64,000 nt of DNA from Acidiflorens sp963841945 (GCA_963841945.1 CAWJFC010000024.1:1-64000); one strand, 5' to 3'; positions 51,748 through 61,287 are shown, counted from the first letter of the stretch. Numbers and translations: made by a program. Notes: generated by a model from the sequence alone, not told the origin.

Positions 51748-54534
51748 TCAGAAACCCAAACCTATGCCCATCCCAAGGCCCTGGTCCTTCTCCGGCCGCT
51801 GTGACCTGGCTGCCCTCTGCTGCTCCATTGGCGCAATCGTCTGTTCCGGCTTGTGTGCGCTCTTGTGCGAGACTTCGTGCCCAAGAGCCTGCGGCAGCTT
51901 CTCGCGGCTGTTTGTAAAGATCTGCGCGTCCCACTGGCCACGCGAAACCGAGACATATGCCATGCGGCTATTGAGCAAGTCTTTCGCCGCAACTTCCGTA
52001 TCCACGTGAATGAGTACGCGCTCGGCGGTCTGTCCCTGGCTGGAATGACTGGTAACGGCATAGCTGTGGTCAAGGTGCGGATGACGTTGGGGCTCGTAGT
52101 CCATACTGCACCCGCTATCGAGCTTCAGCCGCATCGCTCCGTCCGGTGCGATGCTTTCCACTATGCCGAGTTCACGGTTCGCAATCTTCAGTTCATGATT
52201 GGGCGCTGTAAACTGAATGCGGTCTCCAGCCGAGAATGCCCTGTCCTGTTCGCGATACACCGAGACGCCCATCTGGCGGCGCGGGTCATAGGTCGTTTCC
52301 CTTCCATCCCCGCGCAACACCGTGAGCCGATTGTTTTGCGCGTCGATGCTCTTGACGCGCGTGTATTCGCCCTTCGGAATGCCAGTCTCCCGCGAACCGC
52401 GCGAATAGCGCAGAATGTCGTCAACTTGGTATCGCTGTGCCCAGGAACGATCCGCTCCAGTCATTTCCTGACGCGGCAGTAGTGTTTGGACGGAGTGCTC
52501 TTCTCTGCTCACTACTCCGCGCGCTTGCAGCTCGGCATGGATGCGCTGATTAATCTCGGTGCGCGATAGATTGTCGGGCGACACTACGAGCGTGCCCTCC
52601 GGCGCCTTGGCGTACTCGCGCGCGATGGCCGCGATGCGCTCGTCGTAATCTTTCACTTCATGTACGCGGCCCTGCCGGTCCAGGCTGTTGATGGCCGCAC
52701 CAACCTGACCATGCGCCAATTGCTCGACAGCCTGCTTTAGCTCCGGGTCTCTCTGGCGCACGATTTCTTCGAGCCTCATCGTCCGCATTCCGGCTTCCTG
52801 GAGCTGTGCGAAAGGACGACCCGCTTCGACCGCTTCATGCTGCCGCGTGTCGCCTACTAGCAAAACCCGGTCGCTCGCATGAAGCCGGTCCATGAACTCG
52901 TGGATCTGGCGAGTCGAGGCGAGAGAAGACTCGTCGAGCACATAGAGTTTCTTCTCGCCTGTGTCCGGCTGTTCTCCCCGCGCGAGATGCCGTTGCAACG
53001 TCAAGGTCTCGATGCCCGCCTCGGCCAGCTTCTGCGCAGCACGTGAGGTGGGAGCAAAACCTTCGACCTTGTAGCCTTCCGCCTGCAATCCTTCGCGGAT
53101 TACGGCCAGTGTCGTTGTTTTGCCAGTGCCAGCGATTCCATCCAAGCCAACGATCTTCTCGCGACTTACAAAAATGTCGTCCACTACTCGGAGCTGTGAC
53201 GGACTCAACTCCGTATGGCGGTCCTCGATCGCAATCCGCAGCGAAGGCGAAACGAGCATCGGATCGCGGTAGGTGCGCCGATTGCCGCTCTGCATCCGTC
53301 CGATGATCTCCTGCTCCATGCGGATCATCTCAGCGGTGGTATAGACAGGCGCAGCGCGGCCTTCTACATGACGAACGGCAACGAACTCCCCCCGCTGAAC
53401 GCGCAGCGCAAATTCCTGCCGCACTTGCCCGTACGTTGCTTCCGCCATGCTACGGCTGATCGCTGCCTGCAAGATGCTTCGCTCGTCCTGCACAGCAGAC
53501 CTCTCAAAGACGTGATTGCGGGCGTAGGTAACGGCCTGTCGTTCAGGCTGAAGCTCGCTCTTGTTCGACTGCGGTGCATGAATCTGGGTATGTTCGCGTG
53601 CCTGGGCGACAATCCGATCCGCTTGATTGCCGTGTTGTTGGGCCAGTTCACGGTGCCGCTGCAACACCTCTTCCGGGGAATGAATCGCTTTGCTGTCCCG
53701 CGTGCGATGGGCAGCAACCTGTGCCGCACCCGCGCCTTCTCTTCCAATCTCCTGCAAGTGCCGCTTGATCTGCTCCCGTCTGGGACTGGATGCATCAAGG
53801 TATTCCTGCGTGTAGCCCTTAATTTCCGGCTGGCCATGCTTACCTTTCTCGATCTCATAGCCCATTCCCTGTAGCCGCATCGCAAGTTCGGAACGATACA
53901 CACTGGTTGCATACTGCTGCGACTGGAAAAGACTTCGCTCCTGAAGAGCTCGCGTTTCGCCGCTTTCACGCTCGGTCATATTGAAAATGACCGCATGAGT
54001 ATGAAGTTGCGGCGCGGCATACCCATCCACCGGGCGAGCAGTGTCATGCTCGAAGGTGGCGGCTATGAATTTTCCCGTCGTCTGCGGCGCGTGGATGTTG
54101 CCGATCCGCGCTTGCGTATACCGTTCCAATTCGTCAAGCGCTACCCGAACACTCTCACGGTGCGCCAGACGTACACGTTCATCGCCACCGACGAGCGCGG
54201 TGAGAGAGACAGATTTCGGCGCTGAAAATGTCGCATCCCACCCGGCGCGATGTTCGACGCTGGTGATTTCCTTGCCGTACTCGTTGTCGTAGGTCTTTGC
54301 AGGCTGGTGCTTCACGAGCTGCGCGGCGCTTTCAGGATGCTGCCCTTCGCTCAATCGAGCGAATTCCTCGGCACCAACGGAACCGCGCAATCCCCACTCC
54401 TGGGCGAGCCTTCCCTGCCATTCGCTGTGCACGTGCGCGTCATGACTCCAGTAGTTCTGTTTTTCCGACACAAACTCGCGCGCGTGGTAGGTGCGCGCCT
54501 GTCCTGCCGATAATGCTTTGGAGATGGTCAACAT
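51748..54534 (-). CDS. MobF-family conjugative relaxase-helicase (TrwC/TraA type)
   Basis: 928 aa from ATG 54534, where the classic relaxase start LTISKALSAGQARTYH begins; the frame extends to 54633 but that part contains the promoter. Tyr residues for nicking lie in RTYH and QNYWS. The three-His metal motif is PQLHTHAVIFN (~residue 180). The helicase part has Walker A GLDGIAGTGKTTTL (~460), VLDESSLAS Walker B and a C-terminal UvrD-like motif YAVTSHSSQGQTAERVL (~825). It nicks oriT and leads the strand into the recipient. No type IV secretion genes are visible in the window. Confidence 0.95.
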   Translation of the reverse strand: MLTISKALSAGQARTYHAREFVSEKQNYWSHDAHVHSEWQGRLAQEWGLRGSVGAEEFARLSEGQHPESAAQLVKHQPAKTYDNEYGKEITSVEHRAGWDATFSAPKSVSLTALVGGDERVRLAHRESVRVALDELERYTQARIGNIHAPQTTGKFIAATFEHDTARPVDGYAAPQLHTHAVIFNMTERESGETRALQERSLFQSQQYATSVYRSELAMRLQGMGYEIEKGKHGQPEIKGYTQEYLDASSPRREQIKRHLQEIGREGAGAAQVAAHRTRDSKAIHSPEEVLQRHRELAQQHGNQADRIVAQAREHTQIHAPQSNKSELQPERQAVTYARNHVFERSAVQDERSILQAAISRSMAEATYGQVRQEFALRVQRGEFVAVRHVEGRAAPVYTTAEMIRMEQEIIGRMQSGNRRTYRDPMLVSPSLRIAIEDRHTELSPSQLRVVDDIFVSREKIVGLDGIAGTGKTTTLAVIREGLQAEGYKVEGFAPTSRAAQKLAEAGIETLTLQRHLARGEQPDTGEKKLYVLDESSLASTRQIHEFMDRLHASDRVLLVGDTRQHEAVEAGRPFAQLQEAGMRTMRLEEIVRQRDPELKQAVEQLAHGQVGAAINSLDRQGRVHEVKDYDERIAAIAREYAKAPEGTLVVSPDNLSRTEINQRIHAELQARGVVSREEHSVQTLLPRQEMTGADRSWAQRYQVDDILRYSRGSRETGIPKGEYTRVKSIDAQNNRLTVLRGDGRETTYDPRRQMGVSVYREQDRAFSAGDRIQFTAPNHELKIANRELGIVESIAPDGAMRLKLDSGCSMDYEPQRHPHLDHSYAVTSHSSQGQTAERVLIHVDTEVAAKDLLNSRMAYVSVSRGQWDAQIFTNSREKLPQALGHEVSHKSAHKPEQTIAPMEQQRAARSQRPEKDQGLGMGIGLGF

Positions 54535-54561
54535 GCGATAGAGCTCTGGAGCGAGTGCTGT

Positions 54562-54591
54562 TGTATAGCTTAGACTAACTATGCCTCGCAA
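54562..54591 (-). promoter_or_regulatory. Sigma-70-like promoter of the relaxase gene
   Basis: On the minus strand, -35 TTGCGA (54591-54586), an 18-base spacer and -10 TATACA (54567-54562) lie 27 bases before the ATG at 54534. This placement inside the open-frame extension supports the shorter relaxase start. Confidence 0.45.
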
Positions 54592-55078
54592 GAGATGCTC
54601 ACTGTTTGTATTATTTGTCATTATATTATTCAAGGCTCACCTATTTGGAAAACTCATATTTCTTAGATTTACCCTTATTGTATTACTTAGTTCACTTATG
54701 TTGCGATCCTACATTGACAATGAGATGGCAAATGTATCGGCGATGTTTATAGAGGGTAGAAGCAAAGCCGAGACAAACGGCATCGGGGCCCATCGGCACT
54801 GCCCATTGCAAGCACGAAAGCCTGTCATTCGCGAGGCTGAGTAGAGGAGGATGGATAGACGATGTCCCACCGGAAAGAAATGGAACCAGGGGGCAAGTTA
54901 CACCATCTTATCAAGCATGATGAGCGAGGCTTCATGGCTCACTGAGCGATCGTCAAAGCCGCGATTTAGGATCGTGTAAAGGGAGCACATAAGAGCCGTC
55001 ACCGAGAAGAGACTTCTTGTGATACACATACCGAATAACTCAGTCGATCACGGCGACTTTTCCTAGCAGTTCCGATGT
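54592..55078. other. AT-rich region upstream of the relaxase; possible oriT area
   Basis: Bases 54600-54740 are much richer in A/T than their flanks (tattatttgtcattatattattc, cttattgtattacttagttc). MobF oriT sites usually lie next to the relaxase gene in such DNA. No nic-site consensus or clear inverted repeat could be identified, so the origin is only a positional guess. No gene was recognised to 55078. Confidence 0.35.
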
Positions 55079-55297
55079 CTAATCCTTACTCGTCTGCCTA
55101 TGTGAGCCGGAATAGTTGGGCTGCCTTTTGGTGCTCTGCCGCCGAGGGCCAGAGGTGTTGTCTTCGCCTTTCGTCGCGGGGTCGAATGCGCTGGCTAAGA
55201 CTGCGGCAATGAGGCGCGAGATATTCGCTTGATGAGGAGGTATATCGCGGACCGAAGTCACCTGTCGAGAGCGGGCCGTTGGCTTCGACATTGTCAT
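55079..55297 (-). CDS. Small basic hypothetical protein (72 aa), uncertain
   Basis: Residues ~14-45 (VTSVRDIPPHQANISRLIAA) could form helices, followed by a polar, basic tail (GPRRQSTKRQPNYSGSHRQT). No ribosome-binding site precedes ATG 55297 or the second ATG at 55291. Position upstream of the relaxase and size would fit an accessory DNA-binding mobilization protein, but no family is recognised. Confidence 0.3.
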   Translation of the reverse strand: MTMSKPTARSRQVTSVRDIPPHQANISRLIAAVLASAFDPATKGEDNTSGPRRQSTKRQPNYSGSHRQTSKD

Positions 55298-55788
55298 GGA
55301 GTTGGCGAGCTCAATTGGTCACACGTTGGCAGAAGCTTTTGGGTCATCTACGAGAGGCCGTTTTGCCGGCGCAATCGCCGGCAGATACCGTACTGATCCG
55401 ACGTCCAATTCCGCTGGCTATCCGATGGCGATACCAGCCATGTGAGGGGCGTAGGAACCTCAGTCAGATGCCTGCGAATTCGTGCTTATGAAGCGGTTGC
55501 CATTGCGGCTCATGTCCCCGTCAGGGCAACGATTGCCGGAAGACAGAAGAGCGCAGCCGGTGGAGCAAGAATCCGTCACCTTGAAAGCGAGGAAGGCCAT
55601 GGGAATCGTGTTTCCCTCTCCGGCGATGGAGCGCTGGAATTGGCACGCGATTGGCCAGGAATTCGTCAGTTTTCGGGTGCTTGATCGACCCGGAGAAGAC
55701 GAGAATTTGCGGAGTCTAGATGCATTGTCTTTTCGTGCGCCCGGCTCGGGCAGAGAGAGACATTCCGAACATGGCGGGAGGGCCTTTC

Positions 55789-55892
55789 ACGGGCGTGGTC
55801 CACGGCCTGTCAACGCCCCGGAGCGAAGCGCAGCCGAAGGCGTCCCGCGTTCTTTGCGGGACGGGGCTTGACGGGTCGTGGTCCCCGCCCGT
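55789..55892. repeat. Large imperfect hairpin (~32-base arms)
   Basis: The left arm at 55789-55820 starts acgggcgtggtccacggcct. The right arm at 55862-55892, in reverse complement, starts acgggcggggaccacgaccc. The arms match over ~31 bases with a few mismatches. The loop contains a second stem, TCCCGC-gttcttt-GCGGGA. It could fold as a cruciform, a single-strand DNA element or an RNA. Confidence 0.6.
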
Positions 55893-56488
55893 ACCCTCTT
55901 CCCGCTTCGGAATGGCTCGTTTCCAATCGCCGGGAAGTCTACTGCTGACGGGCTGTCGGTTCGCTTTGTGAGTGGTTCTCGCACAGCTTGACGATTGCCG
56001 CATTCCGTTCACCGTCTCCAAAACCGCCTATTGTCGTGATCGTATTCCGTCGCAAACTCTGCTCGGAGTTTGCCGTGAGAATAGTGGTTCGCGCCTCAGT
56101 CCACCACGGCACAGACGCCGGACAAAGCCGAGATGCACACCCAACAGCAGCACAGGCGCTGGCAACGGCCTCGATCCGCATCAACATGCAACCCTCGACC
56201 GATCAATACGTTTACGCGAAGAGCGCCTTGCAGCGCCTGGCGGGAACCCATTAGTTCCCGCCGTCCCGCAACTGCTTTGTTTTCTGTGGTAACCAATAAG
56301 CTCCCAACAGTATACCCACAGCTCCCAATTGGGGATGACGTGTCAACCTTCCTCCCGGTGCCGGAGGCACCGTAAAAACTCACCCCCACAAACTGGCCTC
56401 CGAGAGCGCCACACCACCCAGCCTGGCACCACGCCACCACACATCCGCACGGGATTCGCCTCACTTCCGGGCAGCGAATGGGCGGCAC

Positions 56489-56618
56489 AATCGGCAGCGC
56501 AAGCGCGGCCAATCGGATCGCGATTAGGCCACGGATCGCGCCATAATCGGGATCGGAAAACGCCGCCAATCGGATCGGGAGCACGGCACGAATCCGCGGC
56601 TCATCCCCCCGCAATCGG
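56489..56618 (+). repeat. Phased AATCGG direct repeats (iteron-like)
   Basis: AATCGG occurs at 56489, 56511, 56545, 56568 and 56613, all on one strand. The spacings of 22, 34, 23 and 45 are close to whole numbers of helical turns. Two copies are part of a 12-base identical repeat CCAATCGGATCG (56509-56520 and 56566-56577). No replication initiator gene is adjacent. Confidence 0.45.
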
Positions 56619-57019
56619 GAACGCATCCGCAGCGCAAACGGCAAGGACCGCGCCCACATCGACACAACCAAACCCGCAGCTAAAGAAAAATCATTCCGGC
56701 CCGCCAGCGCCCACACCGAAACCAGACTACTTGCCTCGCCTCACCCGGCCCCAAAGGACGCTGTACGCTGTGCCCTAAAACGCAAACGAAAGGTACGCTG
56801 CTCTACGGTTGGATCGCGAACGATAATGTACCCGAAGGAAGTGGACCACTTAGAAAAACTCCCACTCCCGAAACAGTGCAGACTATCGACCGGGAGAAAC
56901 CAAGTCACAAGCAGAAACAGGAGCACATCATAGAACCGGGCCACTACTGTCGCATCAGCAGATGACTCCGGGGCTTTTCGCGGAGCCGGAGACGCGCTTT
57001 CTCTCGTCGAGGGCGGCAT

Positions 57020-57235
57020 TTAGAGAAGCTCAATATCGAAATCATCTTCTTTCAATCGCCGTTTTCGATCTTCTTCCCTGGACTGGAGATAGTGATTTTC
57101 GGAAGCACAGTAGGAGGTTTCAATCCTCCTCCGAAACTGTTTTCTTGCCTCCTCGGGACTCGTGGCTGCTTCTATCCCCCAGAAGTTATTCTTCGAAGGC
57201 ATGCGTTCGTCGGTCTTCAACACGTATTTGTTCAT
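57020..57235 (-). CDS. Hypothetical protein (71 aa)
   Basis: Starts at ATG 57235 (MNKYVLKTDERMPSKNNFWG) after GAGAAGAG; the frame is open further upstream without support. It is a charged, mostly helical small soluble protein (EEARKQFRRRIETSYC ... REEDRKRRLKEDDFDIELL). No family recognised. It belongs to a same-strand run of small genes on the element. Confidence 0.55.
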   Translation of the reverse strand: MNKYVLKTDERMPSKNNFWGIEAATSPEEARKQFRRRIETSYCASENHYLQSREEDRKRRLKEDDFDIELL

Positions 57236-57272
57236 GGCTGCTCTTCTCAAAATGAAATCCCGCCTCGCTGGC

Positions 57273-57506
57273 TCATGATGTGCATGAGGACTCTGGGAGA
57301 GCCAGACAAAACCATACCTCATGAGCGTAGCGTGGGTCTGCCCGTCTAGACCGAATAAAGTCATATGCTGCTCGAATGGCCTCCCCCTCTTCGCTGTACA
57401 CAGTTGGCAACTCTATGGGGCCAGCATCGTTCCGTTTTAGCCGGAGTTTCCAACAGTTGCCACAGTCGCAAACCATTACTTCGTGTCCGAGTTTATTCAC
57501 TTCCAT
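57273..57506 (-). CDS. Hypothetical protein with CxCGNCW motif (77 aa)
   Basis: GAAGGAGA lies 6 bases before the ATG. The early Cys cluster VCDCGNCWKLRLKRN could bind metal; the rest is helical (EEGEAIRAAYDFIRSRRADP). No known family recognised. It is 37 bases upstream of the 71-aa gene and probably cotranscribed with it. Confidence 0.6.
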   Translation of the reverse strand: MEVNKLGHEVMVCDCGNCWKLRLKRNDAGPIELPTVYSEEGEAIRAAYDFIRSRRADPRYAHEVWFCLALPESSCTS

Positions 57507-57567
57507 CTGTGTCTCCTTCTTCCTTAGAGACTACGGGCGGGCAGTCGCCGGATGACGCCGCCAGAGG

Positions 57568-57828
57568 TTAATGCTTTGCCAGACCCATTATGCTCAGGGC
57601 ACCAATCCAGCCAATGATTCCAAGCACGGTGTCTGCCCAATTGAACGGCTTTGGTTCCTTCCTCCAGTAGTGCTGCCAACTGAATCCAAGCCAGAACAGG
57701 AGAGGAAGCAGTAAAGTCCCTACCATCCCACCCAAGTCGCCTCTCAGTCCGCTACGAACGAGACCATCCACTGCCGCAAACGCCAGAAACAAGGTCAGAC
57801 CAAGTCCCTGCCATTTGAATTTCTTCAT
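57568..57828 (-). CDS. Small membrane protein (86 aa)
   Basis: The ATG at 57828 follows GGGAG at a good distance; ATG 57840 is an alternative. It has three hydrophobic segments (GLTLFLAFAAVDGLV, MVGTLLLPLLFWLGFSW, TVLGIIGWIGALSIMGLA) with a WRKEPKPFNW loop. No family recognised. Confidence 0.6.
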   Translation of the reverse strand: MKKFKWQGLGLTLFLAFAAVDGLVRSGLRGDLGGMVGTLLLPLLFWLGFSWQHYWRKEPKPFNWADTVLGIIGWIGALSIMGLAKH

Positions 57829-57891
57829 GAGTTCTCCCATTGAGTCTGATACACGTTTTCAGACTGTGCGTAGTGGATGGTTGCTGATGGT

Positions 57892-58512
57892 CTATCGAAT
57901 GCTCTGAAGCGGGTCATCCAAGCCCCCCGTGTGAATCCATTTCACGGCATCCTCAATGAGGGCTTTCGCGGGATGATGCCCGCGTCCGCCGAGCGGCACA
58001 CCATACATCGTGCGGTAGATTCCGTTTTGCTGGAATCTTCGGCGCACAGCAGGTTTGCCATCAGCGCCGAAGGTTTCGACGGTTAGCATAAACTTGCCGT
58101 ACTCAAAGCTGTACGGAACTGCGGTCGAAGATGTGGATGTTTGTGTCCCTTCGTAGGTGCCAACCTGTTGACCGGAGGTGTCAGTGACAGTTCCCGATGT
58201 GGGTGTTGTGTCGGTAGTGGTTACAACCCGTGTCCCATTGTATGTTGCAGGAGCCACGGTGATGACGAACACGGTCTTTATGGAGGGATCTGGGGCCGCA
58301 TAGCAAACGTCAGGGTATTTCTTCTCCAGGTCTTTACCGGCCCACTTCAAATCTTTTGACTTAGAAATCCCTTGCTGGACGTTCCCGAGTTTGTCCTCTT
58401 GAATGACGGAATAGGTTGTTGCGCAAGGTGGACGCCCGTTGTCCTTATTCTTGGCAGCCGCGCCCACAGGGATTGCAAGCAACATCAGAATTAGAAGCTT
58501 ATTCCTTGGCAT
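57892..58512 (-). CDS. Secreted hypothetical protein (206 aa)
   Basis: Signal peptide at residues 1-20 (LLILMLLAIPVGAAA-KN). The mature part starts with CATTYSVIQEDKLGNVQQGI and contains a Thr/Ser-rich stretch (VVTTTDTTPTSGTVTDTSGQ, TYEGTQTSTSSTAV) followed by a beta-type segment. No catalytic motif. Probably periplasmic or exported. It is the first of a same-strand series of small genes. Confidence 0.65.
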   Translation of the reverse strand: MPRNKLLILMLLAIPVGAAAKNKDNGRPPCATTYSVIQEDKLGNVQQGISKSKDLKWAGKDLEKKYPDVCYAAPDPSIKTVFVITVAPATYNGTRVVTTTDTTPTSGTVTDTSGQQVGTYEGTQTSTSSTAVPYSFEYGKFMLTVETFGADGKPAVRRRFQQNGIYRTMYGVPLGGRGHHPAKALIEDAVKWIHTGGLDDPLQSIR

Positions 58513-58837
58513 ACTGTCTCCTCCTCGACATTCTGTTCGCTTTTCATCGGTCCTGCTACGTTACTTTCGTGACAGCGAGCACATTGCATTTCCCGCTTTT
58601 CACCCTCGTGCGATCTCCGACAGGGGACGGACCGCGAGCGTGGAACTCGGGCAAAGAAAACGCGGGGAATAAGGAGAGGATGACAATTGAGATAACGCGG
58701 TTCCAGTAGCGTTTCTTACGTTAATGCACGGCAGGAAGCTAAGGATGACTTCCGTAATTGGAGTGGTTCCAGATTACGTGATGGAATTCCATGAGGGAGA
58801 GCGCACGTTTGCGTCCCCGGTGGGAAGGACCTCGTTC

Positions 58838-60034
58838 ATGAAGTACATGGCAGCCGTTCTGTTGCTGGTGGCGGCGATGTCGGCGCAGAATGCACCGAGC
58901 ACGAACAAGGGGCGCCATCTAGATATTCCAGCAATCTCGCGAGAAGCGAATGGGGCGATTGTCTCAATAGTCATGTCGGACAAGGATGGTCATCCTATCG
59001 CCAAAGGCAGCGGCTTTTTCATAAGCAAAGATGGCCACGTCCTGACCAACTACCACGTCATCAGGAACGGCAGCTCCGCTGTCATTAAACTTCCTAACGG
59101 TGCTTTCTTTGCTGTTGATGGGGTGCTTGCATCCGACAAGGATCGCGATGTCGCCGTCATCAAAGCGCACGGGAATGACTTTCGCACGTTGACTCTCGGA
59201 GATTCCGATCGGCTCCAGGTCGGAGAGGAAGTTGTGGCGATAGGCAATCCCCTTTCGCTCGAATCGACGGTTTCAAACGGCATTGTCAGCGCGATGCGAA
59301 CTGTGGAGGACGACGGGGGCAAATTTGTGCAGATCACTGCGCCTATATCTCCCGGTAGCAGCGGCGGCCCGTTGTTCAATATGGCAGGGGAAGTGGTCGG
59401 CATCACGACTTCTCATATCAAAGGCGGAGAGAACCTGAATTTTGCCATCCCCATCAACGATGTAAAACCGATGCTACTGGCCCGGTCCTCAAAAGCCCAC
59501 GCTCTTCCCGATGAACCGGAGCCTGCTGCCGCGGAGCAAACGACCGGCCCTTCTCTGGCGGACACGCTCCAGTGGATAAAAACCTCCTCCGCTGACGGCT
59601 TAGAGATGCACGAGCAATCTATGGACACCTTGATGTACATCTTCCCAGATGGCGAACAAAAAAATGTAAGTTATGCCCCATCCTCATGTCAAAACTTCAA
59701 GGTCTTTATTCATGTCGAGCATCGAGAAGGGGCAACAAGTACCTCAGTGAACTTCATCTTCGGGTTCGATTTGGGATTCGTGGACCCGGGCAGCGTCGAA
59801 GAAGAAGACAAGGTAATCAAATTCGGAACCACTGACAACAAGAAGAATATTAACATCGTGGTGCAGACAGCCGTGGATCTAGCTCACCTGAAGTCCCATC
59901 AGCTAATGTCTAGCGACGATTCCTGGAGAGAACAAGGGTTTTTCTATGTAGGCGACAACAGTTACCGCAGCCGCCTTACGAAAGCTTTTAAGCACGCCGT
60001 GATCTTGTGCGGTGGGAAACCATCAACGTTCTGA
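58838..60034 (+). CDS. S1C (HtrA-like) trypsin-type serine protease
   Basis: 398 aa from ATG 58838, preceded by GGAAGGA and followed by a signal peptide (AAVLLLVAAMSAQ); the upstream extension to 58724 lacks one. Catalytic triad: His in LTNYHVIRNG, Asp in DKDRDVAVIKAHG, Ser in ISPGSSGGPLFN. The substrate-gating strands (NLNFAIPINDVKPML) close the domain at ~residue 215. Residues ~240-398 are not a PDZ domain but a unique domain of unknown fold (MDTLMYIFPDGEQKN ... LTKAFKHAVILCGG). Probably periplasmic. Confidence 0.9.
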   Translation: MKYMAAVLLLVAAMSAQNAPSTNKGRHLDIPAISREANGAIVSIVMSDKDGHPIAKGSGFFISKDGHVLTNYHVIRNGSSAVIKLPNGAFFAVDGVLASDKDRDVAVIKAHGNDFRTLTLGDSDRLQVGEEVVAIGNPLSLESTVSNGIVSAMRTVEDDGGKFVQITAPISPGSSGGPLFNMAGEVVGITTSHIKGGENLNFAIPINDVKPMLLARSSKAHALPDEPEPAAAEQTTGPSLADTLQWIKTSSADGLEMHEQSMDTLMYIFPDGEQKNVSYAPSSCQNFKVFIHVEHREGATSTSVNFIFGFDLGFVDPGSVEEEDKVIKFGTTDNKKNINIVVQTAVDLAHLKSHQLMSSDDSWREQGFFYVGDNSYRSRLTKAFKHAVILCGGKPSTF

Positions 60035-60073
60035 TGTACGGGAAGAGAGGATTGGCGTTCAGGAGGTCATAGG

Positions 60074-60256
60074 ATGTGTCGATATGAGGTATTGAAAACG
60101 CCAGAGGGGTACGCAGTGCGATTATTGCATGAGGGATTTTCAGCAGCACCCAGAAAGTCCAACCCCGTGGTTATCTACACAGCACAGGAGCTTTTGGAGT
60201 TCATGTTCGCTGACGGTGCTGATTCTCAGTTTATTTCTGGACGAGTTTTCGAATAG
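60074..60256 (+). CDS. Small hypothetical protein (60 aa)
   Basis: AGGAGGT stands 8 bases before the ATG, a strong site. The product MCRYEVLKTPEGYAVRLLHE ... AQELLEFMFADGADS is a compact alpha+beta protein of unknown family. It is 39 bases after the protease gene on the same strand and may be cotranscribed. Confidence 0.65.
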   Translation: MCRYEVLKTPEGYAVRLLHEGFSAAPRKSNPVVIYTAQELLEFMFADGADSQFISGRVFE

Positions 60257-60304
60257 AGGGTCGCCAAGCACGAACTAGACCCGCCCGAAGATTTGGAGGT
60301 GGCT

Positions 60305-60586
60305 ATGGTACGTCGTTATTACGCAACGTATCGCGTTCGAAGAGCAGAAAGACATTTCGATATTTCCGCAGAAGGACTCTGCCTCCGTGACATGCCCCCT
60401 GTAGAGCTTGCACAAAACCTCGATGAACTCTATGAGGAGATGTTTAAGCGAGGTATTGTTCCCGTCGCAGCGCGGCAGATCCCCAGCGAGATTGGAGAAA
60501 CACTTCGGTTTGAGGTCGATGACGAAATGGTCATCGATCATACAAACACCGTCGCGAAAACGACGGGGGGGTGGATTCTAAGATGA
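60305..60586 (+). CDS. Small hypothetical protein (93 aa)
   Basis: ATG 60305 is preceded by GGAGG at 5 bases; an in-frame TTG at 60293 is not needed. It begins MVRRYYATYRVRRAERHFDI and includes PPVELAQNLDELYEEMFKRG. No family recognised. Its TGA overlaps the ATG of a 26-aa frame (60583). Confidence 0.6.
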   Translation: MVRRYYATYRVRRAERHFDISAEGLCLRDMPPVELAQNLDELYEEMFKRGIVPVAARQIPSEIGETLRFEVDDEMVIDHTNTVAKTTGGWILR

Positions 60587-60663
60587 GACGCAAACACAGT
60601 TCCGATCGCGGGATAAAGGGACATGGCCGCAGTTCTGGCCCGCGAGCAACCAAAATAGCTTAA
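60583..60663 (+). CDS. Possible 26-aa basic peptide
   Basis: ATGA overlap with the preceding stop. The peptide is MRRKHSSDRGIKGHGRSSGP RATKIA, rich in Arg, Lys and Gly. Translational coupling is plausible but no other evidence exists. Confidence 0.25.
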   Translation: MRRKHSSDRGIKGHGRSSGPRATKIA

Positions 60664-60680
60664 CGCCGCACGGAGGAGAC

Positions 60681-61148
60681 ATGGAAACCTACAAACGCAG
60701 GCGGAGCAGTCCGATTCACGGATTTTGCTACCTCTGCATTTTGGGGTGCTTCATCATTTCAATGGCACCAGCCCTGCGTTGCCAAGCACGCGCCAGCCTG
60801 AACGAACAGAAGATGTGTTCTGAACGTGCAGAAAAAATGGCCGACCGATGGCGGCAAAGTGCCGTCTCGCTCGTTAACAAAAATGCCGAAGTCTATCAAA
60901 CTAATCACTTCCAAAGCGGGCGTTGCCTCGTCGCAATCGAGCAATATGTTCCGCAGGACAGTAAGATGGTGAGAATCATCGACGCATTTGAGAATCATGC
61001 GGTGGGCGATTATCTCGAAATGTACAATGCTTTCCCCAAGCCAAACAGAATTTCAGTTTGTGAAGTCGGACCCACAAAGTGCTCGTCCCTTTCGGAGTTT
61101 CACCATCTAATCCATCAGAAGTTTGGTTTTGCGGACGAGGGACAATGA
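60681..61148 (+). CDS. Secreted hypothetical protein (155 aa)
   Basis: GGAGGAG precedes the ATG. A hydrophobic segment at residues ~14-31 (GFCYLCILGCFIISMAPAL) is a signal peptide or anchor after a basic start (YKRRRSS). The mature part has several Cys (MCSERAEKMADRWR, RCLVAIEQYV, SVCEVGPTKCSSL), suggesting disulfides. No known family. Confidence 0.6.
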   Translation: METYKRRRSSPIHGFCYLCILGCFIISMAPALRCQARASLNEQKMCSERAEKMADRWRQSAVSLVNKNAEVYQTNHFQSGRCLVAIEQYVPQDSKMVRIIDAFENHAVGDYLEMYNAFPKPNRISVCEVGPTKCSSLSEFHHLIHQKFGFADEGQ

Positions 61149-61287
61149 AAACATTAGGTGGGGGAGTCTCCTCAGTGCAATACTGCCAAGCTATTGTCCG
61201 CCCCGCCATGTCACAGCGGACGTGATTTCTGAAATTGACAAGAACGCGGGTAGTAGGAGCCGATGATTTGTTCGTCGGGTGCAGGAT

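Larger units (their letters stand above)
55298..57019. other. 1.7-kb gene-poor stretch of the integrative element
   Basis: Several overlapping frames exist on both strands but none has a ribosome-binding site, family signature or consistent coding look. Structured DNA is present instead: a ~104-base imperfect hairpin at 55789-55892 and phased AATCGG repeats at 56489-56618. The stretch probably holds maintenance or transfer sites and decayed genes. Confidence 0.5.

Noticed and set aside
53215..53874. 219-codon plus-strand frame within the relaxase gene
   Set aside because: Antisense shadow of conserved MobF motifs, with no ribosome-binding site.
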